The notes beneath the pieces are model-generated. The model did no database searches. It had not been told where the DNA came from and saw only the letters and a program-made list of their open reading frames with translations. Position numbers and translations under genes: made by a program. DNA of 64,000 nt from assembly GCF_000023465.1 (NCBI RefSeq), contig NC_014041.1, positions 4,579,501-4,643,500 of the forward strand. Reading direction: 5' to 3'. The stretch is from Zunongwangia profunda SM-A87 (GTDB lineage Bacteria > Bacteroidota > Bacteroidia > Flavobacteriales > Flavobacteriaceae). Shown piece by piece: positions 7,208-16,305 of the stretch (positions within the stretch are counted from its first letter, which is position 1; the number at the start of each line of letters is the position of its first letter).

Positions 7208-7231
7208 GTTTTTGTTTTCAATTTAAACCGA

Positions 7232-7480
7232 TTATTTATTTAAAATATGTCTTTTAACGATTGTTCCTAAATCTTTCTCCGAAAACCATATATCCTCTGG
7301 ATGAAGGTGCATAACGGGTGCTTGTTCGCACTTGTTGTTGCAGTCCATATCGTCGACTTCTATTTTATCTTTTAGTTTATATTTCTTAATATAATAATCT
7401 AAAAGCTTTCCCTTTTTCTTTCGGCATTTTACGCCGTCGCATCGATAAATTACTGACTTATTATTTTTAGATTCTGCCAT
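7232..7480 (-). CDS. Thioredoxin-like [2Fe-2S] ferredoxin domain protein
   Basis: An 82-residue protein with the four-cysteine pattern of thioredoxin-fold [2Fe-2S] ferredoxins: YRCDGVKCRKKKG near the start and DCNNKCEQAPVMHLHPEDIW in the second half. The family carries electrons in soluble redox reactions, and some members bind metals. Its start lies 4 bp from the MFS stop, so it is the last gene of the metal-efflux operon and is followed by a terminator. A role in metal handling or redox protection is inferred from this position only. Confidence 0.8.
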   Translation of the reverse strand: MAESKNNKSVIYRCDGVKCRKKKGKLLDYYIKKYKLKDKIEVDDMDCNNKCEQAPVMHLHPEDIWFSEKDLGTIVKRHILNK

Positions 7481-7484
7481 AATT

Positions 7485-8717
7485 CTATTTTTTGAGCTTA
7501 ATTTTTTTTGGTCTTAAAAAAATAACCACCAGCACTAATAATACTAATGTTATAATACCACCATATAAAAAACTTTGATTGGGATATGTAGTTCCCAAAA
7601 AACCTGCCAATGGATATGCAAATGCCCACCAGAGATGTGAAAATGCAAAATGAGAACCATACACTTTACCTTGTTCTTCAACTGGAACTGTTTCTCCGAT
7701 AAGTGTTTCGGATGGAATCTCCGCAAGGCTTTGACCAAGTCCCGCAATAATCCATACAATGAATAGCATTGAAAAATCGAGATAATTGGCAAAACTTATG
7801 GCCACCCCTAATATCAGAGCTCCAATAATAAGAGAGATACGTCTTGATTTGGATTTATCAATTGCTCCAGAAACAAAGGCTGCTACCATTGCGCCAATAG
7901 CGAAAGCTGCCATTATGATTCCATAGTCCTTATCTGTAAGTTCCAATCCACCTTTGACCAATACGATGGTGTTTACCAAAATAAGTGCGCCCGCAATCGC
8001 AGATACAAATTCAATGAATAATGCAAAGCGCACGTATTGATTGGAAAATAGTAATTTAATGCCTTTTAAAACATCTTGCCAAGTGGTTGGCTTTATTTTA
8101 CCCTCGATTTCGTCTGGGACTACATCCAACTTACTTTTCGGAAGGCTTAACAATAAAATACCTGCTATCACAAAAGTAGCAGCATCGACAAAAAATATTT
8201 CCCTTGCACCCAACCAGATGGCTAAAATTCCTGCCAAGCCTGGCCCCAAAACTCCTAAAAGCTGATACGTGGCTGCTGATAAACCTATGGCTTGACGGTA
8301 TATGGATTTATCTACAATCTGCGGAATAATAGCTCGATAGGTCGGACTAAAAAATGCGTTGAAAACATTCATAAGAAAAATGAGAACATAAATTTGCCAT
8401 TCTTCAGTTACAAAAGGCAAACAGCCAACTATAACCATTCTTACAAAATGTGTGGTGTATAGTATTTTCTTTCGGCTAATCCTATCTGCTAATACGCCTG
8501 CAAAAGGCGAAAATATAATGAATGCAGTAACTCGTAAAGTAAGAGCTGTTGCCAATATGACCGCAGCCCTTTCTTCGCCGAACTGATATGCCAAAAGAGC
8601 CAACCCGACCCACGTAAAGGCATCGCCCAATAAACTTATGGTCTGTGCCAAATAAAGTTTTGCGAATAAACGATTACGTAAAGCTTGGAATGGTTCTAAT
8701 AGTTTTGACAGTTTCAT
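7485..8717 (-). CDS. MFS exporter (EntS/MFS_3-like)
   Basis: A 410-residue protein with about twelve hydrophobic helices. It has the MFS loop motif GVLADRISRKKIL between helices 2 and 3 and a related SGAIDKSKSRR after helix 8, plus the N-terminal FAKLYLAQTISLLGDAFTWVGLA stretch of the MFS_3 group, abbreviated here as FAKLYLAQ...GDAFTWVG. Members export siderophores, drugs or metals in exchange for protons. It sits in a metal-efflux locus, 4 bp before a [2Fe-2S] protein gene, so the substrate may be a metal or a metal chelate (inference). A long hairpin lies just upstream (8760-8815). Confidence 0.88.
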   Translation of the reverse strand: MKLSKLLEPFQALRNRLFAKLYLAQTISLLGDAFTWVGLALLAYQFGEERAAVILATALTLRVTAFIIFSPFAGVLADRISRKKILYTTHFVRMVIVGCLPFVTEEWQIYVLIFLMNVFNAFFSPTYRAIIPQIVDKSIYRQAIGLSAATYQLLGVLGPGLAGILAIWLGAREIFFVDAATFVIAGILLLSLPKSKLDVVPDEIEGKIKPTTWQDVLKGIKLLFSNQYVRFALFIEFVSAIAGALILVNTIVLVKGGLELTDKDYGIIMAAFAIGAMVAAFVSGAIDKSKSRRISLIIGALILGVAISFANYLDFSMLFIVWIIAGLGQSLAEIPSETLIGETVPVEEQGKVYGSHFAFSHLWWAFAYPLAGFLGTTYPNQSFLYGGIITLVLLVLVVIFLRPKKIKLKK

Positions 8718-8759
8718 TAATTCTCTAAATATTAATTGAGTTCAAAAGTTTAATTTGTG

Positions 8760-8815
8760 CCTGCTGAATGGAAGGGTATTTCAATTGGGCGTAGAAATTG
8801 ACCTTCCATTGCAGG
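8760..8815 (-). promoter_or_regulatory. Long intergenic hairpin before the MFS gene
   Basis: CCTGC (8760-8764) pairs with GCAGG (8811-8815), and AATGGAAGG with CCTTCCATT after a 2-nt bulge, with further inner pairing around TCAATT/AATTGA. On the minus strand no T-run follows, so it looks like a processing, attenuation or mRNA-stability element rather than a terminator. Confidence 0.5.
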
Positions 8816-8823
8816 ACTTTAGG

Positions 8824-9456
8824 TTATAATGTATACTGACCTTTGAGCCTCAAGTTTACTGTTACATCTTCATTACTGGTATTTCTGAAAAACCAACCGT
8901 GTTTTCCTTCATAAGGGGCTAAAAAAGTGCCAACCATATTATGGGAATTTGAAATCGTATAGCTTTCAAAATAAACCTCTTTTACCTCCTCTTTTTGTTT
9001 TACCTCGCCGTGAAAATCAAAGTACAGTACTTCATTGTTTGCGGTTGTCCATTCATATTTCATTGTTCCGTATTTGAGCATATCTATTTTAAATTCTATG
9101 CCTTTTCCGGCCGGAACTATCACTGTAGTTTCATCCTCGCGTGCAGCTAATTGCTCTTCGGGTGCTGGAAAATCTGCCTCAACGGGTCGAGCGACATCGG
9201 GTCCCGACCCAGCTTTTTCGAGTTTTATTAATGGAAGATTTGATGTTGAGACCATCATTCCCAAATCATCAGTTTGATTGCTTTCAGGCACATAGAGTTT
9301 GCTAAACCCTAAAACTTTACCTGCTCCTGTTGGGTCTATACCATATTCCGCAGGTAATACTGCTACAACCAAAAGAAGTGCTCCAACAACTAATGCTATG
9401 ACGGTTGCCTTTATAATTTTACTTTTTTCCAAGATTGGATGTTTCATTTCTGACAT
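8824..9456 (-). CDS. Membrane-anchored periplasmic protein of the HupE locus
   Basis: A 210-residue protein with one N-terminal membrane helix (about residues 16-37, IIKATVIALVVGALLLVVAV), followed by AEYGIDPTGAGKVLG and a soluble domain with a beta-rich C-terminal half. It resembles the 'transmembrane anchor protein' found next to HupE/UreJ genes in other bacteria (recall). Its gene directly follows HupE/UreJ with a 12-bp gap on the same strand. The function is unknown; a periplasmic metal-binding or scaffold role is only suggested by context. Confidence 0.65.
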   Translation of the reverse strand: MSEMKHPILEKSKIIKATVIALVVGALLLVVAVLPAEYGIDPTGAGKVLGFSKLYVPESNQTDDLGMMVSTSNLPLIKLEKAGSGPDVARPVEADFPAPEEQLAAREDETTVIVPAGKGIEFKIDMLKYGTMKYEWTTANNEVLYFDFHGEVKQKEEVKEVYFESYTISNSHNMVGTFLAPYEGKHGWFFRNTSNEDVTVNLRLKGQYTL

Positions 9457-9468
9457 AATAATTTTTTT

Positions 9469-10158
9469 TTAAGATGTAAAATAGCCTGTTAATTGGAAGC
9501 CGAGCAATAAAAACCCTGCTGCCATAAGTGCTGTATTTGTAATTGTTGAAAATTTCATAAAACTGGGTTGTCTTCTCCAAATTGTAATAAGGATTAACAC
9601 AACTGCCAAAGCAATAAATTGTCCTATTTCTACACCTATATTGAAACCAATTAGATTAGTAAAAAGGCCGTCTTTATCAAATTTAAATTCTTGCAGTTTA
9701 CTGGCAAGACCAAAACCGTGAAACAGACCGAATATCAAAACTGCTGCTTTCGTGTTAGGTTGTTTGCCAAAGAAACGTTTGAAACCTCCCAAATTGTCGA
9801 ATCCCTTATAAACAATGGATAGCGCAATGATAGCATCTATTAAGTATGCATTAATATTTATATCGGCTAAAACACCTAACAGTAACGTTGTACTATGGCC
9901 AATGGTAAAAAAGCTAACATATAAAAGCACTTCTTTCGGTTTATACAGAAAGAAAATAACGCCGACCAAAAATAGCAGATGGTCATAACCTGTAATCATA
10001 TGTTTTGCTCCTATATAAAGAAAGGAGCCGAATGCCACGCCGCTGTTTCCTAATAAAAATGTTTGCGTGTCTTCATCTACTCCGTGAGCATACGCCATTG
10101 AAACAAATGCTCCACATAGAAAAAGAATGAGAAAGGCATATATTTTTTTGATTTTCAT
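9469..10158 (-). CDS. HupE/UreJ family membrane protein
   Basis: A 229-residue protein with a signal peptide and about six membrane helices. It carries the HupE/UreJ signatures GAKHMITGYDHLLFLVGV and FFTIGHSTTLLLG, with His residues in helices that could bind Ni or Co, and GLFHGFGLASKL further on. HupE/UreJ proteins are secondary permeases for nickel or cobalt, usually near hydrogenase or urease genes; neither is here. In this locus it accompanies a CzcA-type pump, a histidine-rich lipoprotein and an MFS exporter, so it is more likely part of a metal-resistance set. Confidence 0.85.
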   Translation of the reverse strand: MKIKKIYAFLILFLCGAFVSMAYAHGVDEDTQTFLLGNSGVAFGSFLYIGAKHMITGYDHLLFLVGVIFFLYKPKEVLLYVSFFTIGHSTTLLLGVLADININAYLIDAIIALSIVYKGFDNLGGFKRFFGKQPNTKAAVLIFGLFHGFGLASKLQEFKFDKDGLFTNLIGFNIGVEIGQFIALAVVLILITIWRRQPSFMKFSTITNTALMAAGFLLLGFQLTGYFTS

Positions 10159-10175
10159 AGTTTACTTATTTAAAT

Positions 10176-10201
10176 CCCATTGCACATTGCTGCACAATGG
10201 G
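10176..10201 (-). promoter_or_regulatory. Hairpin between lipoprotein and HupE genes
   Basis: CCCATTG (10176-10182) and CAATGGG (10195-10201) form a perfect 7-bp stem with a 12-nt loop. No T-run follows on the minus strand, so it may modulate downstream expression inside the operon rather than end it. Confidence 0.4.
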
Positions 10202-10211
10202 ACTTTGATTA

Positions 10212-10427
10212 TTAATGGGCGTGCCCGTGGGATTTGACTTGTTGTATACTGTCCAATATTCGGTTTTCTTCCCTTACCATATTCAAGCTATCTTCCCTTT
10301 GGCTCATTTCTTCTGGGCTTAAGGTTGTTTCAATTTTTTGCTTCTCCATATTTTCAACTTTCTTGTTGTCCCTGCAAGATGCTAATAGGGTTAAGCTAAT
10401 TGTTGCGATAAAAAGTACTTTTTTCAT
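10212..10427 (-). CDS. Small lipoprotein with histidine tail
   Basis: A 71-residue protein with a lipoprotein signal (MKKVLFIATISLTLLASC, Cys 18 as the lipid-attachment residue), a charged helical body rich in Glu/Gln and a C-terminal HGHAH. It would be anchored to the membrane on the periplasmic side, where the short histidine tail may bind a metal ion. It lies between the adaptor and HupE genes of the metal-efflux operon. No named family is recognised; a metal-buffer or chaperone role is inference. Confidence 0.7.
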   Translation of the reverse strand: MKKVLFIATISLTLLASCRDNKKVENMEKQKIETTLSPEEMSQREDSLNMVREENRILDSIQQVKSHGHAH

Positions 10428-10460
10428 AATGTTTAATTTTTATTGTTATTGATTTTTAAA

Positions 10461-11660
10461 TTATTCTTCTTCTTCAGAATTTCTTAATGCAGACAAGATG
10501 GAATAAGCGTTTTTAACAACAGGTTTAAAATTTTGAACAGTAGCGCCATCGGCAAAAGTTATGGCTGTATATCCTTCCTGCTCAATTCCTTTTTTAACCT
10601 GTTCTAACTTGAATGTATACCCATTTTCCGTTTCTTCGGTTTGAAGGATTACATAATCTTTCCCTTCATATTGGACAAGGGCTGCCGACGGAATCGCATT
10701 TTGCTTATTTGTACCGCTTTCTACCCAAGCTTTTACGTACATTCCCGGTAATAAGCCTTTTTGGTTTTCTTGTTTAATATGGCAATGAACTGGCGTCATA
10801 CGGTCACTACCAGTCGCTTTTCCAATTATGAAAATCTCGGCAGTACGATTGAAGGTATTGTCATCAGAAAGCGAAAATTTAACGGTTTGGCCAATCTCCA
10901 GCTTTTCTAAATCTCTCTCAAAGGCGTTCAATGCCAAATGAATATCGTTTAAATCCACCAGTTCAAATAGCACATCCTGTGGGGAAACATAATCACCGAT
11001 ATTTACATTACTCGCTTTTATAAAACCTGAAATTGGTGCATAAAGATTTGCGGTTCGTGTTATATTACCATTTTGGACAGAACTTCTAATTATTCCCGCA
11101 AGGGCAAGCTGCTGTTCGTATGCCTTCACTCTTCCTTGTGTTATTTTATAATCTGAAGAAACCTGCTGAAATGTTTTTGCAGAATTGATGTCCTCCTCTC
11201 TCAATTTCTTTTGTCGATTAAATTCTTCTTCAAGAAATTGAAGTCTGCTCAAACTTTCCAAATAACCCTGTTGGATTTGGATAAATTCAGGATTCTCAAT
11301 GGTTGCCAAGACTTGCCCTTTTTTAATTGCTTCACCAGGCAATCTGCCAGCCGTTTTTAAATAACCTCCTAAAGGTGCAGATACAGAAGCCATACTTTCA
11401 GGCTCTACATCTATGGTACCATTTAGTTTTATGATGTTACTTAAATTTCTCATTTCAATCGCACCGGTTTCAATTTCGGCAAGATTGTATTGGTCTTTGG
11501 TAAAAGTGATTTGTTTGATTCCAGTTGCAACGAGTTGTTCTTCTTTCATCGAAGATTCTTCGGAAGATTCCATTTTTTCGGAATCCTTATTGCCACAAGC
11601 CACCACCAATAGGGTGGATAAAATGAGCAGCGAAATTTTTGTATTGAATTTTATTTTCAT
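10461..11660 (-). CDS. CzcB/CusB-like periplasmic adaptor of RND efflux
   Basis: A 399-residue membrane-fusion protein. It has a lipoprotein signal (STLLVVACGNKDSEK), a barrel-sandwich half-motif (ASVSAPLGGYLKTAGRLPGE), a coiled hairpin (about residues 130-190), then the second half-motif YAPISGFIKASNVNIGDYVS and a beta-barrel/MPL end. It links the inner-membrane pump to the outer-membrane channel. It starts 34 bp after the CzcA-TolC stop on the same strand. There is no Met-rich Cu/Ag-binding N-terminus as in CusB, in keeping with a divalent-cation system. Confidence 0.9.
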   Translation of the reverse strand: MKIKFNTKISLLILSTLLVVACGNKDSEKMESSEESSMKEEQLVATGIKQITFTKDQYNLAEIETGAIEMRNLSNIIKLNGTIDVEPESMASVSAPLGGYLKTAGRLPGEAIKKGQVLATIENPEFIQIQQGYLESLSRLQFLEEEFNRQKKLREEDINSAKTFQQVSSDYKITQGRVKAYEQQLALAGIIRSSVQNGNITRTANLYAPISGFIKASNVNIGDYVSPQDVLFELVDLNDIHLALNAFERDLEKLEIGQTVKFSLSDDNTFNRTAEIFIIGKATGSDRMTPVHCHIKQENQKGLLPGMYVKAWVESGTNKQNAIPSAALVQYEGKDYVILQTEETENGYTFKLEQVKKGIEQEGYTAITFADGATVQNFKPVVKNAYSILSALRNSEEEE

Positions 11661-11694
11661 CTTTTTTATGTTTTAATTTGATATCACAAGTTTT

Positions 11695-14600
11695 TTACAA
11701 GCCCAATAAGGCTTCGATTACTATGATGGACTGATTATATTGATATAGTGTGTTTAGATACTCTGTTTGGATACTATTCGCCAAAGTGAGGTTTTGCAAG
11801 TATTGCGTATAGGAAACATCACCGCTTTTAAAGCTCTTTTCTGAATTATCAATGATAAGTTCCGCTTGTGGCAGGGCTTCATTTTGATAGTAATCTAAAG
11901 TACCCTGAAGTTTGTAATATTCCTGCAATAAATTTTGAAGTTCCCCTTGCAATTGGGTTTTGTTCAACTCAATTTGAGATTGGGCAATATCCTCTTCGAT
12001 TTTGGCCGCCTGAATTTTGGCTCGATGTCCACCAGGAAAAATGGGAATTGAAAGACCTACTTGAAAGAATGAAAATCGGTCATCGTCATTAAAATTTGAG
12101 TTTGCTAAACCGCTATTTTGACCCCCATTAAATGTTTGGCTATTATAACCGAACATAATATCTGGTAACACTTTATTCCTTTCTACATTGGTTTCTCGTT
12201 TTCTTACTTCCAACTGTTGTTTTAAATAAACGTAAAACGGGCTTTGCTCCACAGACTGCCTTTCAATATCTAAATCTATTTCACGACGAACCAATTCACT
12301 ATCTGTAATAGTAATCTCATCGTTTGTGTTCAAAACTACCTGAAGTTGCTTTTCGGCGATTCTCATATCGGCTTCGTTTTGTTGAAGCTTGTTTTTTATT
12401 TGCATCGATTGCGTTGCCGAGGTTACACTTTCCAATTTTGTGGATTCGCCAGATTCATAACGCATCGAACTTGAACGGTTGAGATTGCCATATAGACTAT
12501 CTTGACGCTGCAACAATTGTTTATTCTGCATTAAAAACACAACTCTGAAATAGGCAGCTTTTACATCCGCAATCAGGTCATTTTCTTCTATAACCTTTAG
12601 TTGTTTACTGCTACTAACTCTTGCTTTTGCGAGTTTAAACTGACTGGTATAAACCGTAGGAAAATTGATTCGCTGTGTAACTCCGTATTGATTATCCTTT
12701 ACTTTTGGCGTATTAAATTCGCCATTTTGATATGTAAATTCTGTTCTGGGAATAGTTATAGCACCGTATTTTCCTTTTTCTTCAACCTCTATTTCATATT
12801 GAGCGATTTTAATACGGTTATTGTTTTTAAGTGCCATTTCAATAGCCTGCTGCAACGTAATTTCACGTTCTTGCACCATACTTGTTTCTTGTGCTTGTAG
12901 CTGCATTGCCGGAAAGAATAGACCAGCAATCACGATTAAAGTGGTAACAATTTTCTTACTTCTAAAATTGAATTTAGCCTTTCTATCAGTAAAATAAATA
13001 TATAAGACTGGAAGAACGATTAGCGTTAATGCGGTCGCCGTAATCAATCCACCAATAACTACAGTTGCCAATGGGCGCTGTACCTCTGCACCTGATGAAT
13101 TTGACAATGCCATAGGTAAAAAACCTAAAGCAGCTACGGTAGCTGTCATTAACACAGGTCTCAATCTCACACGAGTTCCTTTAATGACGCGTTCATAAAT
13201 ATCGCTTACACCTTCTTTATCAAGCCTGTTGAATTCAGCCACCAGTACGATTCCATTTAGAACTGCCACACCAAATAGGGCAATAAATCCGATTCCAGCT
13301 GAAATACTAAAAGGTAGGTCTCTTATGATTAGTGCAAAGACACCGCCTATCGCTGATAAAGGGATTGCCGTAAAAATGAGCAAACTTTGTTTCATTGAAC
13401 CGAAAGTAAAAAACAGCAGTACTAAAATCAGCAACAATGCTATTGGTAAAGCAATTATTAACCGTTGATTAGCCTCTTGCAAGTTTTGAAATTGACCACC
13501 GTAGGTTACATAATAACCTGCTGGCATATCAACCTTCGAATTCATAATTTGCTTGATGTCCTCAATTATACTTTGTACATCCCTGTCACGTACATTGAAG
13601 CCAACAATAATTCGACGTTTGGCGTTGTCACGCTGAATCTGTACAGGTCCTGGTTCAAATGAAATGTTGGCCACCTGACTTAATGGAATTTGATTTCCCT
13701 GTGGTGTACTCACATACAAATTTTGTACATCGGTAATATCGGTTCGATAGTTCTTGTCCAACCGTACAACAAGGTCAAATCTACGTTCCCCTTCATAAAC
13801 GAGTCCTGCCGAAGTACCCGCAAACGCAGTTTCGATAGCATTGTTTACATCCTCAATGTTCATTCCGTATTGAGAAATCTTATCACGGTTCATTTGGATA
13901 TTAATCTGTGGTAGTCCAGTCACTTCTTCAACATACAAATCTTCAACACCTTCCACCGATTTTATTTTGCTCCCAACATTACCAGCCAAATCTGAAAGTA
14001 TATTGAGGTCTTCGCCATAAATTTTGATGACAACATCCTGTTTAGCACCTGTTAAAAGTTCGTTGAAACGCATTTGTATGGGTTGTTGAAAACTAAAAGT
14101 AGCATTAGGGATAATGGACAGGGATTCTTTCATCACTGCTGCCAGTTCTTCTCTTCCGCTAGCTTTTGTCCATTCCGATTTTGGGCTTAAAATAACCATC
14201 ATATCTCCTGCTTCAATGGGCATTGGGTCTGTTGGTATTTCCCCCGAACCAATCTTGTTTACAACTTGCTTCACTTCATCTGGATATTCACGTAATAATA
14301 TGGTCTGCGCCTTTTGAGAAACATCAATCATCTGGTCGATGGAACTTCCAACAGGTACTCGGGTTTCAACCGCAAAATCTCCTTCGTCCAATTGCGGAAT
14401 AAACTCACCACCCATATTGGCAAAAACTATTAGCGTTATAACAAATAATCCTATTGCCAATCCAAGTACCAATAGTTTTGTGCGTAAGGCAGCTTCTAAA
14501 ATAGGTTGGTACATACGCTGAAAGAAATCCATCATTTTATCGGAAAAATTCCGTTTATGTTCCGTCTTGCGACCCAGTGCAAGGGCAGACATCATTGGAA

Positions 14601-16095
14601 CGTAGGTAAGCGATAAAATCAGTGCTCCAAGAATAGCGAACATTACCGTTTGAGCCATTGGATGAAACATTTTTCCTGCAACTCCGCTCAAAGCCAAAAT
14701 AGGCACATAAACTATTAGAATTATGATTTGCCCAAAGGCAGCGGAATTCATCATTTTTCCAGCAGAGTGCCTTACCTCGGTATCCATTTGTTTGGATGAT
14801 AACTTTTCAACGCCTGCGTACTTCTTTTTACTGGTATGAATTCCAAACATCACAGATTCAACAACTATTACCGCCCCATCTACAATAAGACCAAAATCTA
14901 TGGCGCCCAAACTCATTAGGTTTCCGGATACTCCAAAAAGGTTCATCATCGCGATTGCAAAAAGCATTGAGAGCGGAATGACCGAAGCAACTATCAAACC
15001 ACCTCTTAAATTTCCAAGAAAGAGGATTAATACAAAAATTACTATCAATGCACCCTCTGTAAGATTAGTTGTTACAGTCCCTATTGCGCGGTCCACCAAA
15101 CCTTTCCTATCTAGATAAGGCTCAATGGTTACGCCTTCGGGTAAAGTTTCTTTAATCTGTTCGATTTTAGCTTTTACATCATTGATAACTGCGGAAGAGT
15201 TTGCTCCCTTTAGCATCATTACAATTCCTGTAACAACCTCGCCTTCTCCATTTCGAGTCGCCGCTCCATAGCGCACACCGTGACCAAACTGCACTTTTGC
15301 AACATCCCTAATAAGTACAGGTGTCCCATTATTCAATTTAACAGCTATTTTCTCCAATTCTTGTAAATTGTTCACAAGTCCTTCGCTCCGAATAAAATAG
15401 GCATTAGGACCTTTATCTATATAAGCGCCACCCGTGTTTTGATTGTTTTTTTCCAGAGCGGTAAAAATATCTTCAATAGTAACATTCATACTTTGAAGTT
15501 TATCTGGGTCTATGGCAATTTCATATTGTTTCACTAACCCACCGAAACCACTCACTTCTGCAACTCCAGGTGTTCCCAATAGTTGTCTTTTGATAATCCA
15601 GTCTTGTATAGTTCTTAATTCGGTAGCATCATACTTATCTTCATATCCTTTTTCGGTATGAATTACATATTGATAAATTTCACCCAACCCTGTAGTTACG
15701 GGTCCCATTTCAGGTTTTCCGATGCCTTCAGGAATATCTTTGGCAGCCTGCGTTAATCGCTCTTGAACTTGCTGCCTTGCCCAATATAAGTCTACACTTT
15801 CCTCAAAAACAATAGTTACTATAGAAAGCCCGAATCGAGAAAAGGAACGCATCTCCTTAATACCAGGAATACTAACCATTGTTTGCTCTACGGGAAACGT
15901 AACTAATTGTTCTACTTCTTGTGCCGCTAAAGTGGGTGATATGGTAATAACCATAACTTGATTGTCTGTGATGTCTGGCACGGCATCTATGGGTAATTGT
16001 GTAAGCGAATATGAGCCCCATCCAATAAGTGCCAGCGTAAATAATCCGATAACAAGTTTGTTGTTTATCGAAAATGCAATGATTTTGTCTAACAT
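11695..16095 (-). CDS. CzcA-type heavy-metal RND pump fused to a TolC-type outer-membrane factor
   Basis: A 1,466-residue fusion. Residues 1 to about 1,040 are an HME-RND pump starting MLDKIIAFSINNKLVIGLF. Helix 4 carries DFGLIVDGAVIVVES, the Asp/Asp/Glu pattern of CzcA-type pumps for Zn, Co, Cd or Ni and not that of Cu/Ag CusA. After the last helix there is a signal-peptide-like segment (KKIVTTLIVIAGLFFPAMQL, then QAQE, around residue 1,066), followed by about 400 residues of TolC-like OEP repeats (ITLQQAIEMALKNN...). Such fusions are known in Bacteroidota. It is the first large gene of the island's metal operon and is a distant paralogue of the pump at 59757-64000. Confidence 0.93.
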   Translation of the reverse strand: MLDKIIAFSINNKLVIGLFTLALIGWGSYSLTQLPIDAVPDITDNQVMVITISPTLAAQEVEQLVTFPVEQTMVSIPGIKEMRSFSRFGLSIVTIVFEESVDLYWARQQVQERLTQAAKDIPEGIGKPEMGPVTTGLGEIYQYVIHTEKGYEDKYDATELRTIQDWIIKRQLLGTPGVAEVSGFGGLVKQYEIAIDPDKLQSMNVTIEDIFTALEKNNQNTGGAYIDKGPNAYFIRSEGLVNNLQELEKIAVKLNNGTPVLIRDVAKVQFGHGVRYGAATRNGEGEVVTGIVMMLKGANSSAVINDVKAKIEQIKETLPEGVTIEPYLDRKGLVDRAIGTVTTNLTEGALIVIFVLILFLGNLRGGLIVASVIPLSMLFAIAMMNLFGVSGNLMSLGAIDFGLIVDGAVIVVESVMFGIHTSKKKYAGVEKLSSKQMDTEVRHSAGKMMNSAAFGQIIILIVYVPILALSGVAGKMFHPMAQTVMFAILGALILSLTYVPMMSALALGRKTEHKRNFSDKMMDFFQRMYQPILEAALRTKLLVLGLAIGLFVITLIVFANMGGEFIPQLDEGDFAVETRVPVGSSIDQMIDVSQKAQTILLREYPDEVKQVVNKIGSGEIPTDPMPIEAGDMMVILSPKSEWTKASGREELAAVMKESLSIIPNATFSFQQPIQMRFNELLTGAKQDVVIKIYGEDLNILSDLAGNVGSKIKSVEGVEDLYVEEVTGLPQINIQMNRDKISQYGMNIEDVNNAIETAFAGTSAGLVYEGERRFDLVVRLDKNYRTDITDVQNLYVSTPQGNQIPLSQVANISFEPGPVQIQRDNAKRRIIVGFNVRDRDVQSIIEDIKQIMNSKVDMPAGYYVTYGGQFQNLQEANQRLIIALPIALLLILVLLFFTFGSMKQSLLIFTAIPLSAIGGVFALIIRDLPFSISAGIGFIALFGVAVLNGIVLVAEFNRLDKEGVSDIYERVIKGTRVRLRPVLMTATVAALGFLPMALSNSSGAEVQRPLATVVIGGLITATALTLIVLPVLYIYFTDRKAKFNFRSKKIVTTLIVIAGLFFPAMQLQAQETSMVQEREITLQQAIEMALKNNNRIKIAQYEIEVEEKGKYGAITIPRTEFTYQNGEFNTPKVKDNQYGVTQRINFPTVYTSQFKLAKARVSSSKQLKVIEENDLIADVKAAYFRVVFLMQNKQLLQRQDSLYGNLNRSSSMRYESGESTKLESVTSATQSMQIKNKLQQNEADMRIAEKQLQVVLNTNDEITITDSELVRREIDLDIERQSVEQSPFYVYLKQQLEVRKRETNVERNKVLPDIMFGYNSQTFNGGQNSGLANSNFNDDDRFSFFQVGLSIPIFPGGHRAKIQAAKIEEDIAQSQIELNKTQLQGELQNLLQEYYKLQGTLDYYQNEALPQAELIIDNSEKSFKSGDVSYTQYLQNLTLANSIQTEYLNTLYQYNQSIIVIEALLGL

Positions 16096-16305
16096 TATAT
16101 TTAAAATATTTTTAAGTCGTAAATAATAAAAATGAAAATACCATACAGGCTATCTATGGATTTGAGTTATACAAAACCAAGGATTAATTCTTGAAAAATA
16201 AATATGGTAAAATGGTAATTAAAGCGAAGCTTGCTATTACCAAAGCATAATAAATTTGCAGATACTATTAATATATCTGTCTAATTTTATTAAACTAAAG
16301 TGGGG

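Noticed and set aside
12601..12900. 99-codon plus-strand frame opposite the TolC part of the island pump
   Set aside because: Antisense shadow; Phe/Tyr/Cys-rich with no family features.
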